Positions 8,775 through 18,913 of a DNA stretch of 64,000 nt are shown piece by piece. Each line of letters starts with the position of its first letter. Within the stretch, counting starts at the first letter, position 1. A model generated the notes under the pieces. It worked only from the letters and a program-made list of their open reading frames with translations. It ran no database searches and was not told the origin of the DNA. Source of the DNA: Mangrovimicrobium sediminis (lineage in GTDB: Bacteria > Pseudomonadota > Gammaproteobacteria > Pseudomonadales > Halieaceae); contig NZ_SRLE01000011.1 in assembly GCF_004745945.1 (NCBI RefSeq), positions 215,675 to 279,674 of the forward strand, written 5' to 3'. The position numbers were made by a program, and so were the translations under genes.

Positions 8775-10045
8775 CCCGCCTCCAGGCCGTCGTTGGCCAC
8801 GCGCATGTAGGAGTCGATGAAGTAGTCGTAATCCCAGGCACTCTCCAATTCCGCCTGGTTTTTCAGTTCCACGGTTTCGCTCGGGACTCTGACACGTAGG
8901 GTCCTCCCGCTTTCAACCTCCACCCACGGAGCACCACCGCGCTGTTCCATAACGGCGCTATTGAGCTGAAGTATCTGTTCCACAACGCGGGCCTGGTCGC
9001 CTCGATGGAGGGCATCAAGTATTTCGTTCAATGCCTCGCCGCGTGGTACCCCGGATAGGTCCAGCTCCCTTGGCAAATGATCGTACCTGTAGCGACCCTT
9101 CAGTTCCGAGAGGATGGTGTCGAGTGACTCTCCGTCTTTGCGGCGGCAGTAGTGGAAAATATTGTTGGCGGCGACCAGCAGCCGCTCAACATGCTCGATA
9201 TCCGTGAGGTAGTCGGCGAGTCGGTCCAGCGTGGTGTGCTTTCTCAGTTCATCGATGAATCGCTGCAGAGTCATATTCCTGATACTGGAGCCCGCGATCT
9301 TTTGAGTAACGCGCCACACTTCAGCCTGGACCTCATGGCCAGGGTTGCCCGTCAGCAGAGCGTCCCGCAACGCTTCCCGGGCGGTACGGTTGTTGATGGC
9401 GCGGACGAAAGAGGAGGAATACGCATTGATTTCGTCGTCGCCAAAACGGGAGTTGCTTGTAAAAATTTCGATCAGTATATCCCGCTTGTTTTGCCCCAGC
9501 TTTCTTTCTATCTGACCGGCGATTTCTTGTCCGTGCGCCGTCAACTCGCGTCGCTCACCAGAGACAAGGCCCGTATCCCGTAGCGCCGTTGAGTAGAGAC
9601 CCCAGAGTCCGTAGCTGGCCTGGTCACTCAGGATGAGTTGCCCGGCCCCGAGACCGAATGTAATGGCTCGGTTGGGATCCTCCAGGCGTTTTCTCACCCG
9701 GGTGATGCCCATGATTTTGTGGTCCCGACCCAGGAAGCGCAGATACCCGGCCAGTTGTTCATAGCGCAGGAACGACTCCTGAATTTTCAGGTAGCGCTCG
9801 TGCTCCGGGTAGTGGCTGTTCAGTTCATTGCACCACTTGAACCCAAGCAGGGCAGTGGCGAAATTTTCCAGTGAGGAGGTGATCGTTGTCAGGTTGCTGA
9901 TGACGCGACGGCCGAAATAGGTCCACACCATCTCGAAGCCGAGGGGGTCGCGGGATCCCTTGGGTTTGGCTCTTTCATCCAGTAGTGTTAAAAAAGGCAC
10001 GGCAGTACTTTTTATAGGTGGGCCATGTTCAAATGTAGCTCTCAT
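8762..10045 (-). CDS. Unknown protein, first cistron of the helicase-PLD operon
   Basis: A 427-aa, soluble, mostly helical-looking protein. I recognise no catalytic motif, membrane segment or zinc site. A charged C-terminal stretch (VESGRTLRVRVPSE, then AWDYDYFIDSYMR) could be a separate small beta domain. Its 3' end overlaps the PLD gene by 13 bp, so the two are translationally coupled. Start chosen at the ATG at 10045; the upstream site (GGGA) is weak. It may be a specificity or scaffold subunit of the helicase/PLD system; this is inference from operon structure only. Confidence 0.6.
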   Translation of the reverse strand: MRATFEHGPPIKSTAVPFLTLLDERAKPKGSRDPLGFEMVWTYFGRRVISNLTTITSSLENFATALLGFKWCNELNSHYPEHERYLKIQESFLRYEQLAGYLRFLGRDHKIMGITRVRKRLEDPNRAITFGLGAGQLILSDQASYGLWGLYSTALRDTGLVSGERRELTAHGQEIAGQIERKLGQNKRDILIEIFTSNSRFGDDEINAYSSSFVRAINNRTAREALRDALLTGNPGHEVQAEVWRVTQKIAGSSIRNMTLQRFIDELRKHTTLDRLADYLTDIEHVERLLVAANNIFHYCRRKDGESLDTILSELKGRYRYDHLPRELDLSGVPRGEALNEILDALHRGDQARVVEQILQLNSAVMEQRGGAPWVEVESGRTLRVRVPSETVELKNQAELESAWDYDYFIDSYMRVANDGLEAGWKL

Positions 10046-10541
10046 TCCCTGCTACTTGTTGTGCAAGGGCGGCTATTTTCAAACGGGCACAAGTAATCGG
10101 TTTCAAATTTGTTCGCATTATAGGGTTGCCAATGTAGCCAACTGCAAATGCCTGCTTCACGGTTATGCGCGAAAACACGACTTGTATAAATAGCCAGTAT
10201 CTGAATTGCGCCTTCCAGATGCTTCAATTGGCGGCGTAGCGTTCCAGTAGCTAGCGGTGCACGAGCCAGCTTCGCCGGTTGACGCCACAGCCTTGGTTTT
10301 CAGCACTACCGTGTTCCAGTGGGTGAATCAAGTGATGAGACTGATCGGACGCTAGCTTTGCGAATCACTGCACAGGCCTGGATTTTGTTAGTCATTGTAA
10401 TCTTTTGAAATGTCCAATGGTCCTCCGGTTCTGGCATCATTACCGGCCAGCGAGCGCGAGTACTGGAATCGTCAAGATTGATTAAAAACTGTACTGGAAA
10501 GCGCGATCAAGGACGCTGCAGAACGCTAGAGCTGGCTAGTG
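10046..10541. promoter_or_regulatory. Divergent intergenic region between the leftward and rightward defence operons
   Basis: About 500 bp of AT-richer DNA with no supportable gene. It must carry promoters for both the leftward operon (start 10045) and the rightward array (start 10542). Candidate AT-rich elements occur (TATAAAT near 10184, TTGATTAAAAACTG near 10480), but I cannot fix a -35/-10 pair. No regulator gene is next to it. Confidence 0.4.
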
Positions 10542-13502
10542 ATGGACGGAACCGACGACATGCAAAAACCTAGGCAAGACTGCCTGTATGCCCCTGGCGC
10601 CCGTGTCGTCATTCGCGACTGTGAGTGGGTCGTCCGTCGCGCCGATGCCTGCGATGACGGCGGCTACGTGCTCACCGTCGATGGCCTCTCCGAACTCGTC
10701 ATTGGCAAGAGCGCCCAATTTTTAACCAGCCTCGAAGAAGCTGCCAACGCCATCCGCGTGCTCGACCCGGCCGAGACCCGCTTCGAGCAGGACCTCAGCC
10801 CCGGCTTCGAGAAGAGCCGCCTGTTCATCGAGACCCAACTGCGCCAGATTACCCCGGCTGACGACCGCATCCACCTCGGCCACAAGGCGGCCATGGACCC
10901 GGTGCCCTACCAACTGGACCCGGCCCTACAGGCGCTCAAACAGAACCGCCAGCGTATCCTCATTGCCGACGCCGTGGGCCTGGGCAAGACCCTGGAAGCC
11001 GGCATATTGGTGACTGAACTGATGCGCCGTGGCCGCGGCAAGCGCATACTGGTGCTCACCCTCAAGAGCATGATGACCCAGTTCCAGAAGGAGCTGTGGA
11101 ACCGCTTCACCATCCCGCTTACCCGGCTGGACTCCCAGGGTTTGCAGCGGGTGCGCAATAACATCCCTGGCAACCACAATCCGTTCTATTACTACGACAA
11201 GTCGATCATCTCCATCGACACCCTCAAGCAGGACAACGAGTTTCGCCGCCACCTGGAGAGTGCCTACTGGGACATCATCGTCGTCGACGAGGCGCACAAT
11301 GTGGCCGAGCGCGGCACCAGTTCCCAGCGCGCCAAGCTGGCACAGCTGCTGGCGGGCCGGTCCGATACCCTGATCATGCTCTCCGCCACGCCCCACGACG
11401 GCAAGGCCCGCTCCTTCGCCAGCCTGGTGAACATGCTGGACCCGACGGCCATCAGCGATCCCGACGACTACGCCAAAGAGGATTTCCGCGACAAGGGCCT
11501 GGTGATCCGCCGCTTCAAGAAAGACATTCGCGACCAGGTGCAGCAGGAGTTCAAGGAGCGGGTCGTCAACGACATCTACCTGGACGCCTCACCCGAGGAG
11601 GAGCTCGCTTACCAGGCCCTGCTGGAGGTGCCTTTCACCTACCGTGCAGAACACAGCGCCCGCGGCGAAAACACCGCCGAGCGCAACGGCCAGCTGGTGC
11701 GTATCGGCCTGCAGAAGGCCATCTTTAGCTCCCCGGCGGCAGCGTTGGTGTCCGTTCAGCAGCGCGTCAAAAAGCTTGAAAGCGGCGCCCAGCAAAGCGA
11801 GGCAGAGCGGGAGGAAATTCAAGCCCTGGAAGGTCTGCAACGGGCCCTGGGCAAGGTCATCCCGGCACACTTCAGCAAATACCAGTCCCTGCTCAAGCTA
11901 CTCAAGAGCACAGACTTCGGCTGGAAGAAATCCAACGCCGAAGATCGCTTGGTGATCTTCAGCGAGCGCATCGAGACCCTGAAGTGGCTCTACGAACGCA
12001 TGGGCACGGATCTCAAGTTGAAGGAAAGTGCTATGAAGATTCTCCATGGCGGCAGGAGCGATATTGAACAACAAGAGATCGTGGAGGCCTTCGGCAAATC
12101 CGAATCCCCGCTGCGCGTGTTGTTGTGCTCCGACGTGGCTTCGGAAGGCATCAACCTGCACTACCTCTCCCACCGCCTGGTGCATTTCGACCTCCCCTGG
12201 TCGCTGATGGTATTCCAGCAACGCAACGGCCGGGTGGACCGCTACGGCCAGGAACAGACGCCGATCATCACTTACCTCATCACCCGCAGTGACAACCCCA
12301 CGGTGAAGGGTGACCAGCGCATCCTGGAAATTCTTAAGGACAAGGACGAGCAGGCCTACCGGAACATCGGCGACCCGGCCACCTTCATGAAGGTACACGA
12401 TGCGCAGGCGGAGGAAGAGCTGACGGCCGAGGCCATGGCCGCGGGTACTGATGCCGAAACCTTCGACCAGCAGTACCAACCGGACGACAGCAACGACGGC
12501 GACGACCTGCTTGCCCTGTTCCTCAACCCGGATGCCGCACAGCCCAAATCCCGGGCTGAAAGCGAACAGCAAACCGTAGACCGGTACAGCCTGTTCCCCA
12601 GCGATTTTGAGTTTGCCCGCCAGGCCCTGCAAGCTCTCAACCGCGAACGCAAACAGGTCAACTTCAGTTTCAACGAAGCGCAAGACACGCTCACCCTCAC
12701 GCCCCCGGACGACCTCGACTACCGTTTCCGCTTCCTGCCGCCGGAAATCCGCCCGGATACCGGCAGCCTGGTACTAACGGCAGACCGGCGGCGTTTTGAG
12801 GAGGAAATCCGCCGCAGCCGGCAGGACGAGAACGCCTGGCCCAAGCTGCACTATCTCTGGCCCCAGCACCCGGCTATCCAGTGGCTGCAGGACAGGCTGC
12901 TGGCCCAGGTGGCCCGCCACAGCGCGCCGGTGCTGGTGCTGCCGGATACCCCGCAGGTGAACGCCGCGCTGGCGCCGGGAGAATCGGTGTTCCTGGTCAG
13001 CGGCCTGATCCCCAACCGCAAAGCCCACCCGGTGATCTGGGAGTGGTTCGCTGTGCGCTGTGGGGCAGGGCAGGTCGCCGAGGTACAGCCCGCGGAGGAC
13101 TGGCTGCGCCAGTTACAGCTGGACGACCGCCTGCCCAACCGCGCCCAGCCGGTGGATATCAGTGGCCTGGAAGCCCTGCGCCAGCCGGTGATCGACAGCG
13201 TAAGGGCGGAAATGGCCCAGCGCCAGGCGGATTTCGTCGCCACCCACCAGCCTGAGTTGGAGCGGCAACTCGCAGATTTGCAGTCCTTGCAGGACCGCCA
13301 GGAGCGACAACTCGAAATGCAACTGGCCCGTTCCGAGCAGGCAGAGAACTTCAAGACTTCCCGTCGGGAAATGCGCCTCAAGCATATCGAGAGAGTGTTC
13401 CAGGAATACCAGGTCTGGGTGCGCGATACCCTGACCATCGAGCCACAGCCCTATATCCAGATCATCGCCGCGTTTACTCGTGGCAACGGCAGCGGGGCAT
13501 AA
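10542..13502 (+). CDS. drmD: SNF2-family helicase, DISARM DrmD-like
   Basis: About 986 aa. N-terminal region of about 130 residues, then a Swi2/Snf2 ATPase: ADAVGLGKT (Walker A, about 143-151), DEAH (250-253), SATPHDG (282-288). The second lobe has CSDVASEGINL and FQQRNGRVDRYG (motif VI). A charged C-terminal coiled region (about 880-960) ends the protein. It translocates on duplex DNA. It sits 9 bp upstream of a giant adenine methylase, the gene pair that defines DISARM class I (DrmD-DrmMI). The ATG at 10542 follows an in-frame GTG at 10539; no strong ribosome site separates them. RapA-like helicases are the alternative, but the neighbour favours DrmD. Confidence 0.72.
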   Translation: MDGTDDMQKPRQDCLYAPGARVVIRDCEWVVRRADACDDGGYVLTVDGLSELVIGKSAQFLTSLEEAANAIRVLDPAETRFEQDLSPGFEKSRLFIETQLRQITPADDRIHLGHKAAMDPVPYQLDPALQALKQNRQRILIADAVGLGKTLEAGILVTELMRRGRGKRILVLTLKSMMTQFQKELWNRFTIPLTRLDSQGLQRVRNNIPGNHNPFYYYDKSIISIDTLKQDNEFRRHLESAYWDIIVVDEAHNVAERGTSSQRAKLAQLLAGRSDTLIMLSATPHDGKARSFASLVNMLDPTAISDPDDYAKEDFRDKGLVIRRFKKDIRDQVQQEFKERVVNDIYLDASPEEELAYQALLEVPFTYRAEHSARGENTAERNGQLVRIGLQKAIFSSPAAALVSVQQRVKKLESGAQQSEAEREEIQALEGLQRALGKVIPAHFSKYQSLLKLLKSTDFGWKKSNAEDRLVIFSERIETLKWLYERMGTDLKLKESAMKILHGGRSDIEQQEIVEAFGKSESPLRVLLCSDVASEGINLHYLSHRLVHFDLPWSLMVFQQRNGRVDRYGQEQTPIITYLITRSDNPTVKGDQRILEILKDKDEQAYRNIGDPATFMKVHDAQAEEELTAEAMAAGTDAETFDQQYQPDDSNDGDDLLALFLNPDAAQPKSRAESEQQTVDRYSLFPSDFEFARQALQALNRERKQVNFSFNEAQDTLTLTPPDDLDYRFRFLPPEIRPDTGSLVLTADRRRFEEEIRRSRQDENAWPKLHYLWPQHPAIQWLQDRLLAQVARHSAPVLVLPDTPQVNAALAPGESVFLVSGLIPNRKAHPVIWEWFAVRCGAGQVAEVQPAEDWLRQLQLDDRLPNRAQPVDISGLEALRQPVIDSVRAEMAQRQADFVATHQPELERQLADLQSLQDRQERQLEMQLARSEQAENFKTSRREMRLKHIERVFQEYQVWVRDTLTIEPQPYIQIIAAFTRGNGSGA

Positions 13503-13511
13503 GGAATCACG

Positions 13512-16500
13512 ATGGCCGTCCAGGACACAGCCGCCACCTTCATTGGCCTCAGCAACGAGAATGAGTTCTTTAGCCCCCACTATCTGGCCGAGGTGTTCCA
13601 GGGTGATTTCGCCGACACCATCGCCGAATGGGAGAGCAGGGAAGCCCAGGCAGAGGCTTACACCTCCCCGCACCGCGCCCTGCGCAACCTGCACCAGGCC
13701 TACTTCGCCCTGCGGCAAAAACTCAAGAGCGAGCGCAGCGCCACCGAGCGCATCCGCTTGCAACGGGATTTCTTCAAGGAACTGATGCAGGCCCTGGGCA
13801 TCTCTTGGCAACCGGAAAACCGTGAGGTGGCTCCTAACACGGAACTGCCAGTCCTAGCCGCCCTGGGCGACCAGCTCTGGGTACTGGGCGCACTGGACCC
13901 GGACAACGAGGGCGAAGACCCGCTCACCCTCACATTGAACCGCGAGCAGTTTATCGGCCCCGGCCCTCACCACGACACCCTGAAGAACAAGGACTGGTAC
14001 GCCATCCTCAACGAGGCCCTGTTCCGCCAGCCCAACCCGCCGCGCTGGGTGCTGTTGCTGAGCGACCGCCAGGGCCTGCTGATAGACCGCTACAAGTGGT
14101 CGCAGAACCGCCTGCTGCGTTTCGACTGGGAGGAAATCCTCGGCCGCCGCGACGACAAGACCCTGAAGGCCACCGCCGTGCTGTTGCACCGGGAGAGCCT
14201 GGCGCCGGAAGAGGGCCAGTGCCGCCTCGACAACCTGGACGAGAACAGCCACAAGCACGCCTTCGCCGTCTCCGACGACTTGAAATACGCCTTGCGCCAG
14301 GCCATCGAACTGCTCGGCAACGAGGCCGCCGGGCAGCTCATCGAGCAGGCCCGCGAGCGCAAGGAGGGCATCTACAGCGGCCAGAACGCCCTGGACCCGG
14401 ACCAGCTCTCCCGCGAATGCCTGCGCTACATGTACCGCCTGCTTTTCCTGTTTTACATCGAGGCGCGGCCGGAGCTGGGCTACCTGCCCACCGCGGACGA
14501 CACTTGGCGCCTGGGCTACAGCCTCGACAGCCTGCGCGACCTGGAAATGGTGCGCCTCACCACCGAGGCCAGCCGCCAGGGCCACTACTTCCACGACAGC
14601 CTGCAGCGCATGTTCACCCTGGTCTACAGTGGTTACGCTCCCGCCCGCCAGGCCGACCACACCCACGCGAGCAGTGCCAACGCCTTCACCCTGCAGGGGC
14701 TGGACAGCCACCTGTTCGACCCGGCCAGAACGCCGCTGCTGAACCGCGTGGTGTTCAGCAATGCCACCCTGCAGCAGGTTGTGCAGTCCATGTCCCTCAC
14801 GCGGTCGCAGAAAGGCAAGCGGCGCCGGGGCAGGGTGAGCTATACCCAGCTCGGCATCAACCAGCTCGGCGCGGTGTACGAAGCCCTGCTAAGTTACCGT
14901 GGCTTCTTCGCCACCGAGGATCTGTACGAGGTAGCGCCCAAGGGCAAGAACATTGAGCCGGACGCGCTGGAAACCGGCTACTTCGTTACTGCCGCACAGC
15001 TCGAGGACTTTCACCAGGACGAGCGCGTACATGACCTTGTGGATGGCAGGAAGAGTCTGCGCCTGCACCCAAAAGGCAAGTTTATCTACCGCATGGCCGG
15101 GCGCGACCGGGAGAAGTCCGCCAGCTACTACACCCCGGAGGTGCTCACCAAGAGCCTGGTGAAATACACCCTGAAGGAACGCCTGACCGACGACGTGAGC
15201 GCGGACGACATTCTGCAGCTCACCGTCTGCGAGCCCGCCATGGGCAGCGCGGCCTTCTTGAACGAGGCGGTCAGCCAGCTCGCCGAGGCTTACCTCACCC
15301 GCAAGCAGCAGGAACTGGGCAAGCGCGTCCCCCACGAGGATTACCAGCGCGAACTGCAGCGTGTGAAGATGCATATCGCCGACCACAACGTGTTTGGGGT
15401 GGACCTGAACCCCATCGCCGTGGAACTGGCGGAAGTCTCGCTGTGGCTTAACGCCCTGTCCGGCGGTTACAGCGTGCCCTGGTTTGGCTACCAGCTCTTT
15501 ACAGGTAACAGCCTGATTGGCGCCCGGCGTGAAGTCTATTCTCAAAGCACGCTGAAAAAGCAGCCCAAGGAAGGCTTGTGGTACAGCAATGCGCCGCGTC
15601 GGTTGGCGCCGGAAACCCTGCTGGGCGTGGAGGGTGAGGGCGGCCGTAGATCCAACGAGATTTACCACTTCCTCCTTCCCGACCCCGGCATGGCCGGCTA
15701 CAACGACAAGGTCGCCAAGCAACTCCGCCCCGAGGCCTTCGCCAAAATCAAGGCCTGGAAAAAGTCCTTCTGTGCTCCCCTGGACGACGGCGAAATCCGT
15801 ACCCTCCAGTTCCTCAGTGACGCGGTCGACAAACTCTGGCGCGAACACACCCAGGTGCTGGCCCAGGACCGCCAGCGCACCGAGGACGCCTACCCCCTCT
15901 GGGGCCAGGAGAGCGTGGAAGAGCGCCACACCAGCACCCACGAAAAAGACGCCATCCGCAGTCGCGGCATCTTCAACACCAATGCCAGGCTGGCCTCGCC
16001 CTACCGCCGCCTGAAACTGGCGATGGACTACTGGTGCGCCCTCTGGTTCTGGCCGCTGGACAAGGTTGCGCAACTACCGGACCGGCAAAAGTGGCTGATC
16101 GACCTGAACACCATCCTCAACAGCGCCGGCACATTCGACTTCGCACCGGAGCAGGAGGGGCTGTTTGCGGCCAACGAGGAAACCGAAGCTACTGCTGATA
16201 CAGAGGATAGCGCGCGCTACTCGGAGCCCGCCTTCGCCGAACCCCAGGACGATATGTTCGGAGCGCAGGATGCCCAGCTTGAAATGCGTGCGGAAGCTCT
16301 CGCCGTGCGCGATGTGAGCAACCAGCGCGGTGAACTTAACCTGGAGAAGCTGTTCCGGAATCCTTTCTTCGCCACGCTGGATATCGCTAACCAGTTGGGC
16401 GAGCAGTATCGCTTCTTTCACTGGGAGCTGGCCTTTGCCGATATCTTCGCCGGCCGTAGCGGCTTTGATATCACGCTGGGGAACCCGCCATGGCGCAAGG

Positions 16501-18494
16501 TGGAGTGGCAGGAGGGCGGCGTGCTGGGGGATTACAACCCGGCCTTCGTGTTGCACGGATTAAGTGCCAAGCAATTGACTGAGCAGCGGGAGGCCGCATT
16601 CGAGCGCGGCCCGGAGGTGGAGGCGGCGTGGTTCGCTGAGCTGGCGGAGGCGGAGGGTTCGCAGGGATTCCTCAATGCTACCCAGAACTACCCGCAATTG
16701 AAGGGCGTGCAGACCAATCTCTACAAGTGCTTCTTGCCGCGCGCTTGGGCCAATGTGAATGGGCGGGGAGTGAGCGGCTTTCTGCATCCGGAGGGGATCT
16801 ACGATGATCCCAAGGGAGGGAGGCTACGACGGGCGGTGTATCCGCGCTTGCGGCAGCACTTCCAGTTTCACAATGAGATGGACTTGTTTGCCGAAGTGCA
16901 CCACGCCACTATCTATAGCGTTAACGTCTACGGCCCTGCGCACGAAAAACCGAGCTTCAACCATCTCGCGAATCTGTTTATCCCATCTACAGTAGACACC
17001 TCCTTCGCCCATGCAGGGCAGGGACAGGTACCGGGCATCAAGGAGGAAATCGAGGCAGCCAATGGGGCTGTAAAAACCATCTGGAACACAAACGGTCACC
17101 GCGACCGCATTATTGAAATCGGTGAACACGAACTCGCCCTCTTCGCTCAGCTCTACGACGAGACCGGCACCGACGCATTGGAGGCCCGACTGCCGGCCTT
17201 GCATGCGCGCCCGTTGATCAACGTGCTGGAGAAATTTGCCGCCCAGCCGCGACGGCTGGGGGACATGAAAGGGCAGTATTTTTCGACGGTGATGTTTGAC
17301 GAAACTAACGCTCAGCGTGATGGCACAATCAAGCGGAATACCAGCTTCCCAAACAGTTCGGAGGAGTGGATACTCTCCGGTCCCCACTTCTTCGTCGGCA
17401 GTCCGTTCTACAAAACACCGCGGGCGGAGTGCATGCAGAACAGCCACTACGACATCCTCGACCTGCAAACTCTGCCCGACGACTACCTGCCGCGCACCAA
17501 CTACGTTCCCGCCTACGATCCCGGTATCTACCGCGATCGAACACCGCGGGTGCCGTGGGTTGACGAGGGAGAAAATCGTGAGAGATTGGTGACGGACTAC
17601 TATCGAGTGGTACTCCGGGCGATGCTTCCACCGGCTAACGAGCACACTTTATTTGGCGCTCTTTTTCCTCCGGGGCCTGGGCATACAAATGGTTGTCGGA
17701 GTTACGTTTTTGCGCGGAATCGAGAGCAAGAGCTAGCTACGCTTGCCGCTCAAGTATCATCTATTCCCTTTGATTTTCTTATTAAAAGCACTGGGCGCAC
17801 CAATCTCCACCAGATGCTCGATGATTATCCGCTTCTGGAAAGTAGCTCCTCCCTGATCTTGCGGCTTTTGATTTCATCTGCTTTGACCGAGGATTATGGC
17901 GACCTCTGGCAATCTATATGGACGGGGAACTTTCGCCAACAACACTGGGGCGCCGCTGTAACCATTCCCGATAGCGTCTTGCCCCTCGACTTCTTCGCCA
18001 ACCTCACACCGCAATGGCAACGCAACAACGCGCTGCGCAGCGACTATCCCCGCCGCCAGGCTCTGGTGGAAATCGACGTCCTCGTCGCCCAGGCCCTAGG
18101 CCTCACCCTGGACGAACTGCTCACCATCTACCGTGTGCAGTTCCCTGTGATGCGCCAGTACGAGGCAGATACCTGGTACGACCAGCGCGGTCGTATCGTC
18201 TTTACCCCCAGCAAGGGTCTGGTCGGCGTCGGCCTGCCGCGCAAGGCCCGCCCGTCGGATTTGAGGGACGGCATTCACTACGCCATCCACAGCCCCGGGC
18301 GCGAGGAAAGTGGCATCGCCCTGGGTTGGGAAGACGTCCAGCACATGGTAGGCGGCGTCGTCAGCAGGACTTTCATGGATGACACTCTTCCGGGCGGACC
18401 CACCGAGCGCACCGTCGAGTATCACGCGCCATTCTTCAAGCCAGATCGCGAGCAGGACTATAAGGTGGCGTGGGAGATATTCAGCCGTGCCTGA
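13512..18494 (+). CDS. drmMI: Giant N6-adenine DNA methyltransferase, DISARM DrmMI-like
   Basis: A 1660-aa protein. YYTPEVLTKSLVKY (about 537-550) and CEPAMGSAAFLNE (about 572, motif I, SAM binding) are followed by GVDLNPIAVELAEVSLWLNAL (from about 626). After an insertion of about 340 residues comes NPPW (about 991-994), the catalytic motif of N6-adenine methylases. The remaining 650 residues should hold target recognition. The N-terminal 500 residues have no clear nuclease motif, so a single-chain type IIG enzyme is less likely than a methylase with separate effectors. It would mark host DNA as self. It lies 9 bp after drmD and its stop overlaps the next start. BREX PglX is an alternative family, but the other BREX genes are absent. 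Confidence 0.72.
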   Translation: MAVQDTAATFIGLSNENEFFSPHYLAEVFQGDFADTIAEWESREAQAEAYTSPHRALRNLHQAYFALRQKLKSERSATERIRLQRDFFKELMQALGISWQPENREVAPNTELPVLAALGDQLWVLGALDPDNEGEDPLTLTLNREQFIGPGPHHDTLKNKDWYAILNEALFRQPNPPRWVLLLSDRQGLLIDRYKWSQNRLLRFDWEEILGRRDDKTLKATAVLLHRESLAPEEGQCRLDNLDENSHKHAFAVSDDLKYALRQAIELLGNEAAGQLIEQARERKEGIYSGQNALDPDQLSRECLRYMYRLLFLFYIEARPELGYLPTADDTWRLGYSLDSLRDLEMVRLTTEASRQGHYFHDSLQRMFTLVYSGYAPARQADHTHASSANAFTLQGLDSHLFDPARTPLLNRVVFSNATLQQVVQSMSLTRSQKGKRRRGRVSYTQLGINQLGAVYEALLSYRGFFATEDLYEVAPKGKNIEPDALETGYFVTAAQLEDFHQDERVHDLVDGRKSLRLHPKGKFIYRMAGRDREKSASYYTPEVLTKSLVKYTLKERLTDDVSADDILQLTVCEPAMGSAAFLNEAVSQLAEAYLTRKQQELGKRVPHEDYQRELQRVKMHIADHNVFGVDLNPIAVELAEVSLWLNALSGGYSVPWFGYQLFTGNSLIGARREVYSQSTLKKQPKEGLWYSNAPRRLAPETLLGVEGEGGRRSNEIYHFLLPDPGMAGYNDKVAKQLRPEAFAKIKAWKKSFCAPLDDGEIRTLQFLSDAVDKLWREHTQVLAQDRQRTEDAYPLWGQESVEERHTSTHEKDAIRSRGIFNTNARLASPYRRLKLAMDYWCALWFWPLDKVAQLPDRQKWLIDLNTILNSAGTFDFAPEQEGLFAANEETEATADTEDSARYSEPAFAEPQDDMFGAQDAQLEMRAEALAVRDVSNQRGELNLEKLFRNPFFATLDIANQLGEQYRFFHWELAFADIFAGRSGFDITLGNPPWRKVEWQEGGVLGDYNPAFVLHGLSAKQLTEQREAAFERGPEVEAAWFAELAEAEGSQGFLNATQNYPQLKGVQTNLYKCFLPRAWANVNGRGVSGFLHPEGIYDDPKGGRLRRAVYPRLRQHFQFHNEMDLFAEVHHATIYSVNVYGPAHEKPSFNHLANLFIPSTVDTSFAHAGQGQVPGIKEEIEAANGAVKTIWNTNGHRDRIIEIGEHELALFAQLYDETGTDALEARLPALHARPLINVLEKFAAQPRRLGDMKGQYFSTVMFDETNAQRDGTIKRNTSFPNSSEEWILSGPHFFVGSPFYKTPRAECMQNSHYDILDLQTLPDDYLPRTNYVPAYDPGIYRDRTPRVPWVDEGENRERLVTDYYRVVLRAMLPPANEHTLFGALFPPGPGHTNGCRSYVFARNREQELATLAAQVSSIPFDFLIKSTGRTNLHQMLDDYPLLESSSSLILRLLISSALTEDYGDLWQSIWTGNFRQQHWGAAVTIPDSVLPLDFFANLTPQWQRNNALRSDYPRRQALVEIDVLVAQALGLTLDELLTIYRVQFPVMRQYEADTWYDQRGRIVFTPSKGLVGVGLPRKARPSDLRDGIHYAIHSPGREESGIALGWEDVQHMVGGVVSRTFMDDTLPGGPTERTVEYHAPFFKPDREQDYKVAWEIFSRA

Positions 18495-18801
18495 AACTAC
18501 GACAAGGAACTGTCCCTGGGGATATTCCTGCAAGAAAAAATGGAGTGATCTGCAGCCAACCCGGGACGAGGGAGTGCGGTTCTGCAGTGACTGCCAGAAG
18601 GAGGTTTTCTGGGTCGTGGACAAACGAGAACTGGCGGAAAATGTGCTTCTCAATCGATGCGTCTGCTTCAACGCCTCACTATTGAAATACGGATCGGACG
18701 ATGGAGAGCAGGTGACTATGGTCGGCCTGGTTGCGCCGTCGTACCTGGGCAGAAGTGCATCGAGTGAAACGGGCGACTTTGATGATGATATTCCGTATTA
18801 G
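18487..18801 (+). CDS. Small cysteine-rich (zinc-ribbon-like) protein
   Basis: 104 aa from a GTG at 18487 that overlaps the methylase stop by 8 bp; GGGAGA lies 9 nt upstream. Cysteines at 9, 15, 33, 36, 58 and 60 include RFCSDC and, earlier, CPWGYSC followed by KKWSDL, a pattern of small treble-clef-like proteins whose role is unknown to me. The acidic tail is SSETGDFDDDIPY. Translational coupling to the methylase suggests a cofactor or adaptor of the DISARM-like unit. An ATG 108 bp further upstream in the same frame would give a longer product lying inside the methylase gene and is less likely. Confidence 0.6.
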   Translation: MPETTTRNCPWGYSCKKKWSDLQPTRDEGVRFCSDCQKEVFWVVDKRELAENVLLNRCVCFNASLLKYGSDDGEQVTMVGLVAPSYLGRSASSETGDFDDDIPY

Positions 18802-18913
18802 CAATCTGGCGACTTGCCAGAGTTCGGCGAGATGGAACATCAAAGCAGGGTAGTACGGCATTCCGAGATCAACTGAGGGAGTTGACTCGAAGTGTTGCCA
18901 AAGGAATGAGCCA

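Noticed and set aside
10542..18494. Complete DISARM system
   Set aside because: drmA, drmB and drmC are not adjacent; only the DrmD-DrmMI half is present here, so I call it DISARM-like.
13512..18494. BREX PglX
   Set aside because: No brxC, pglZ, brxA/B or brxL is visible, and the 9-bp link to an SNF2 helicase fits DISARM class I better.
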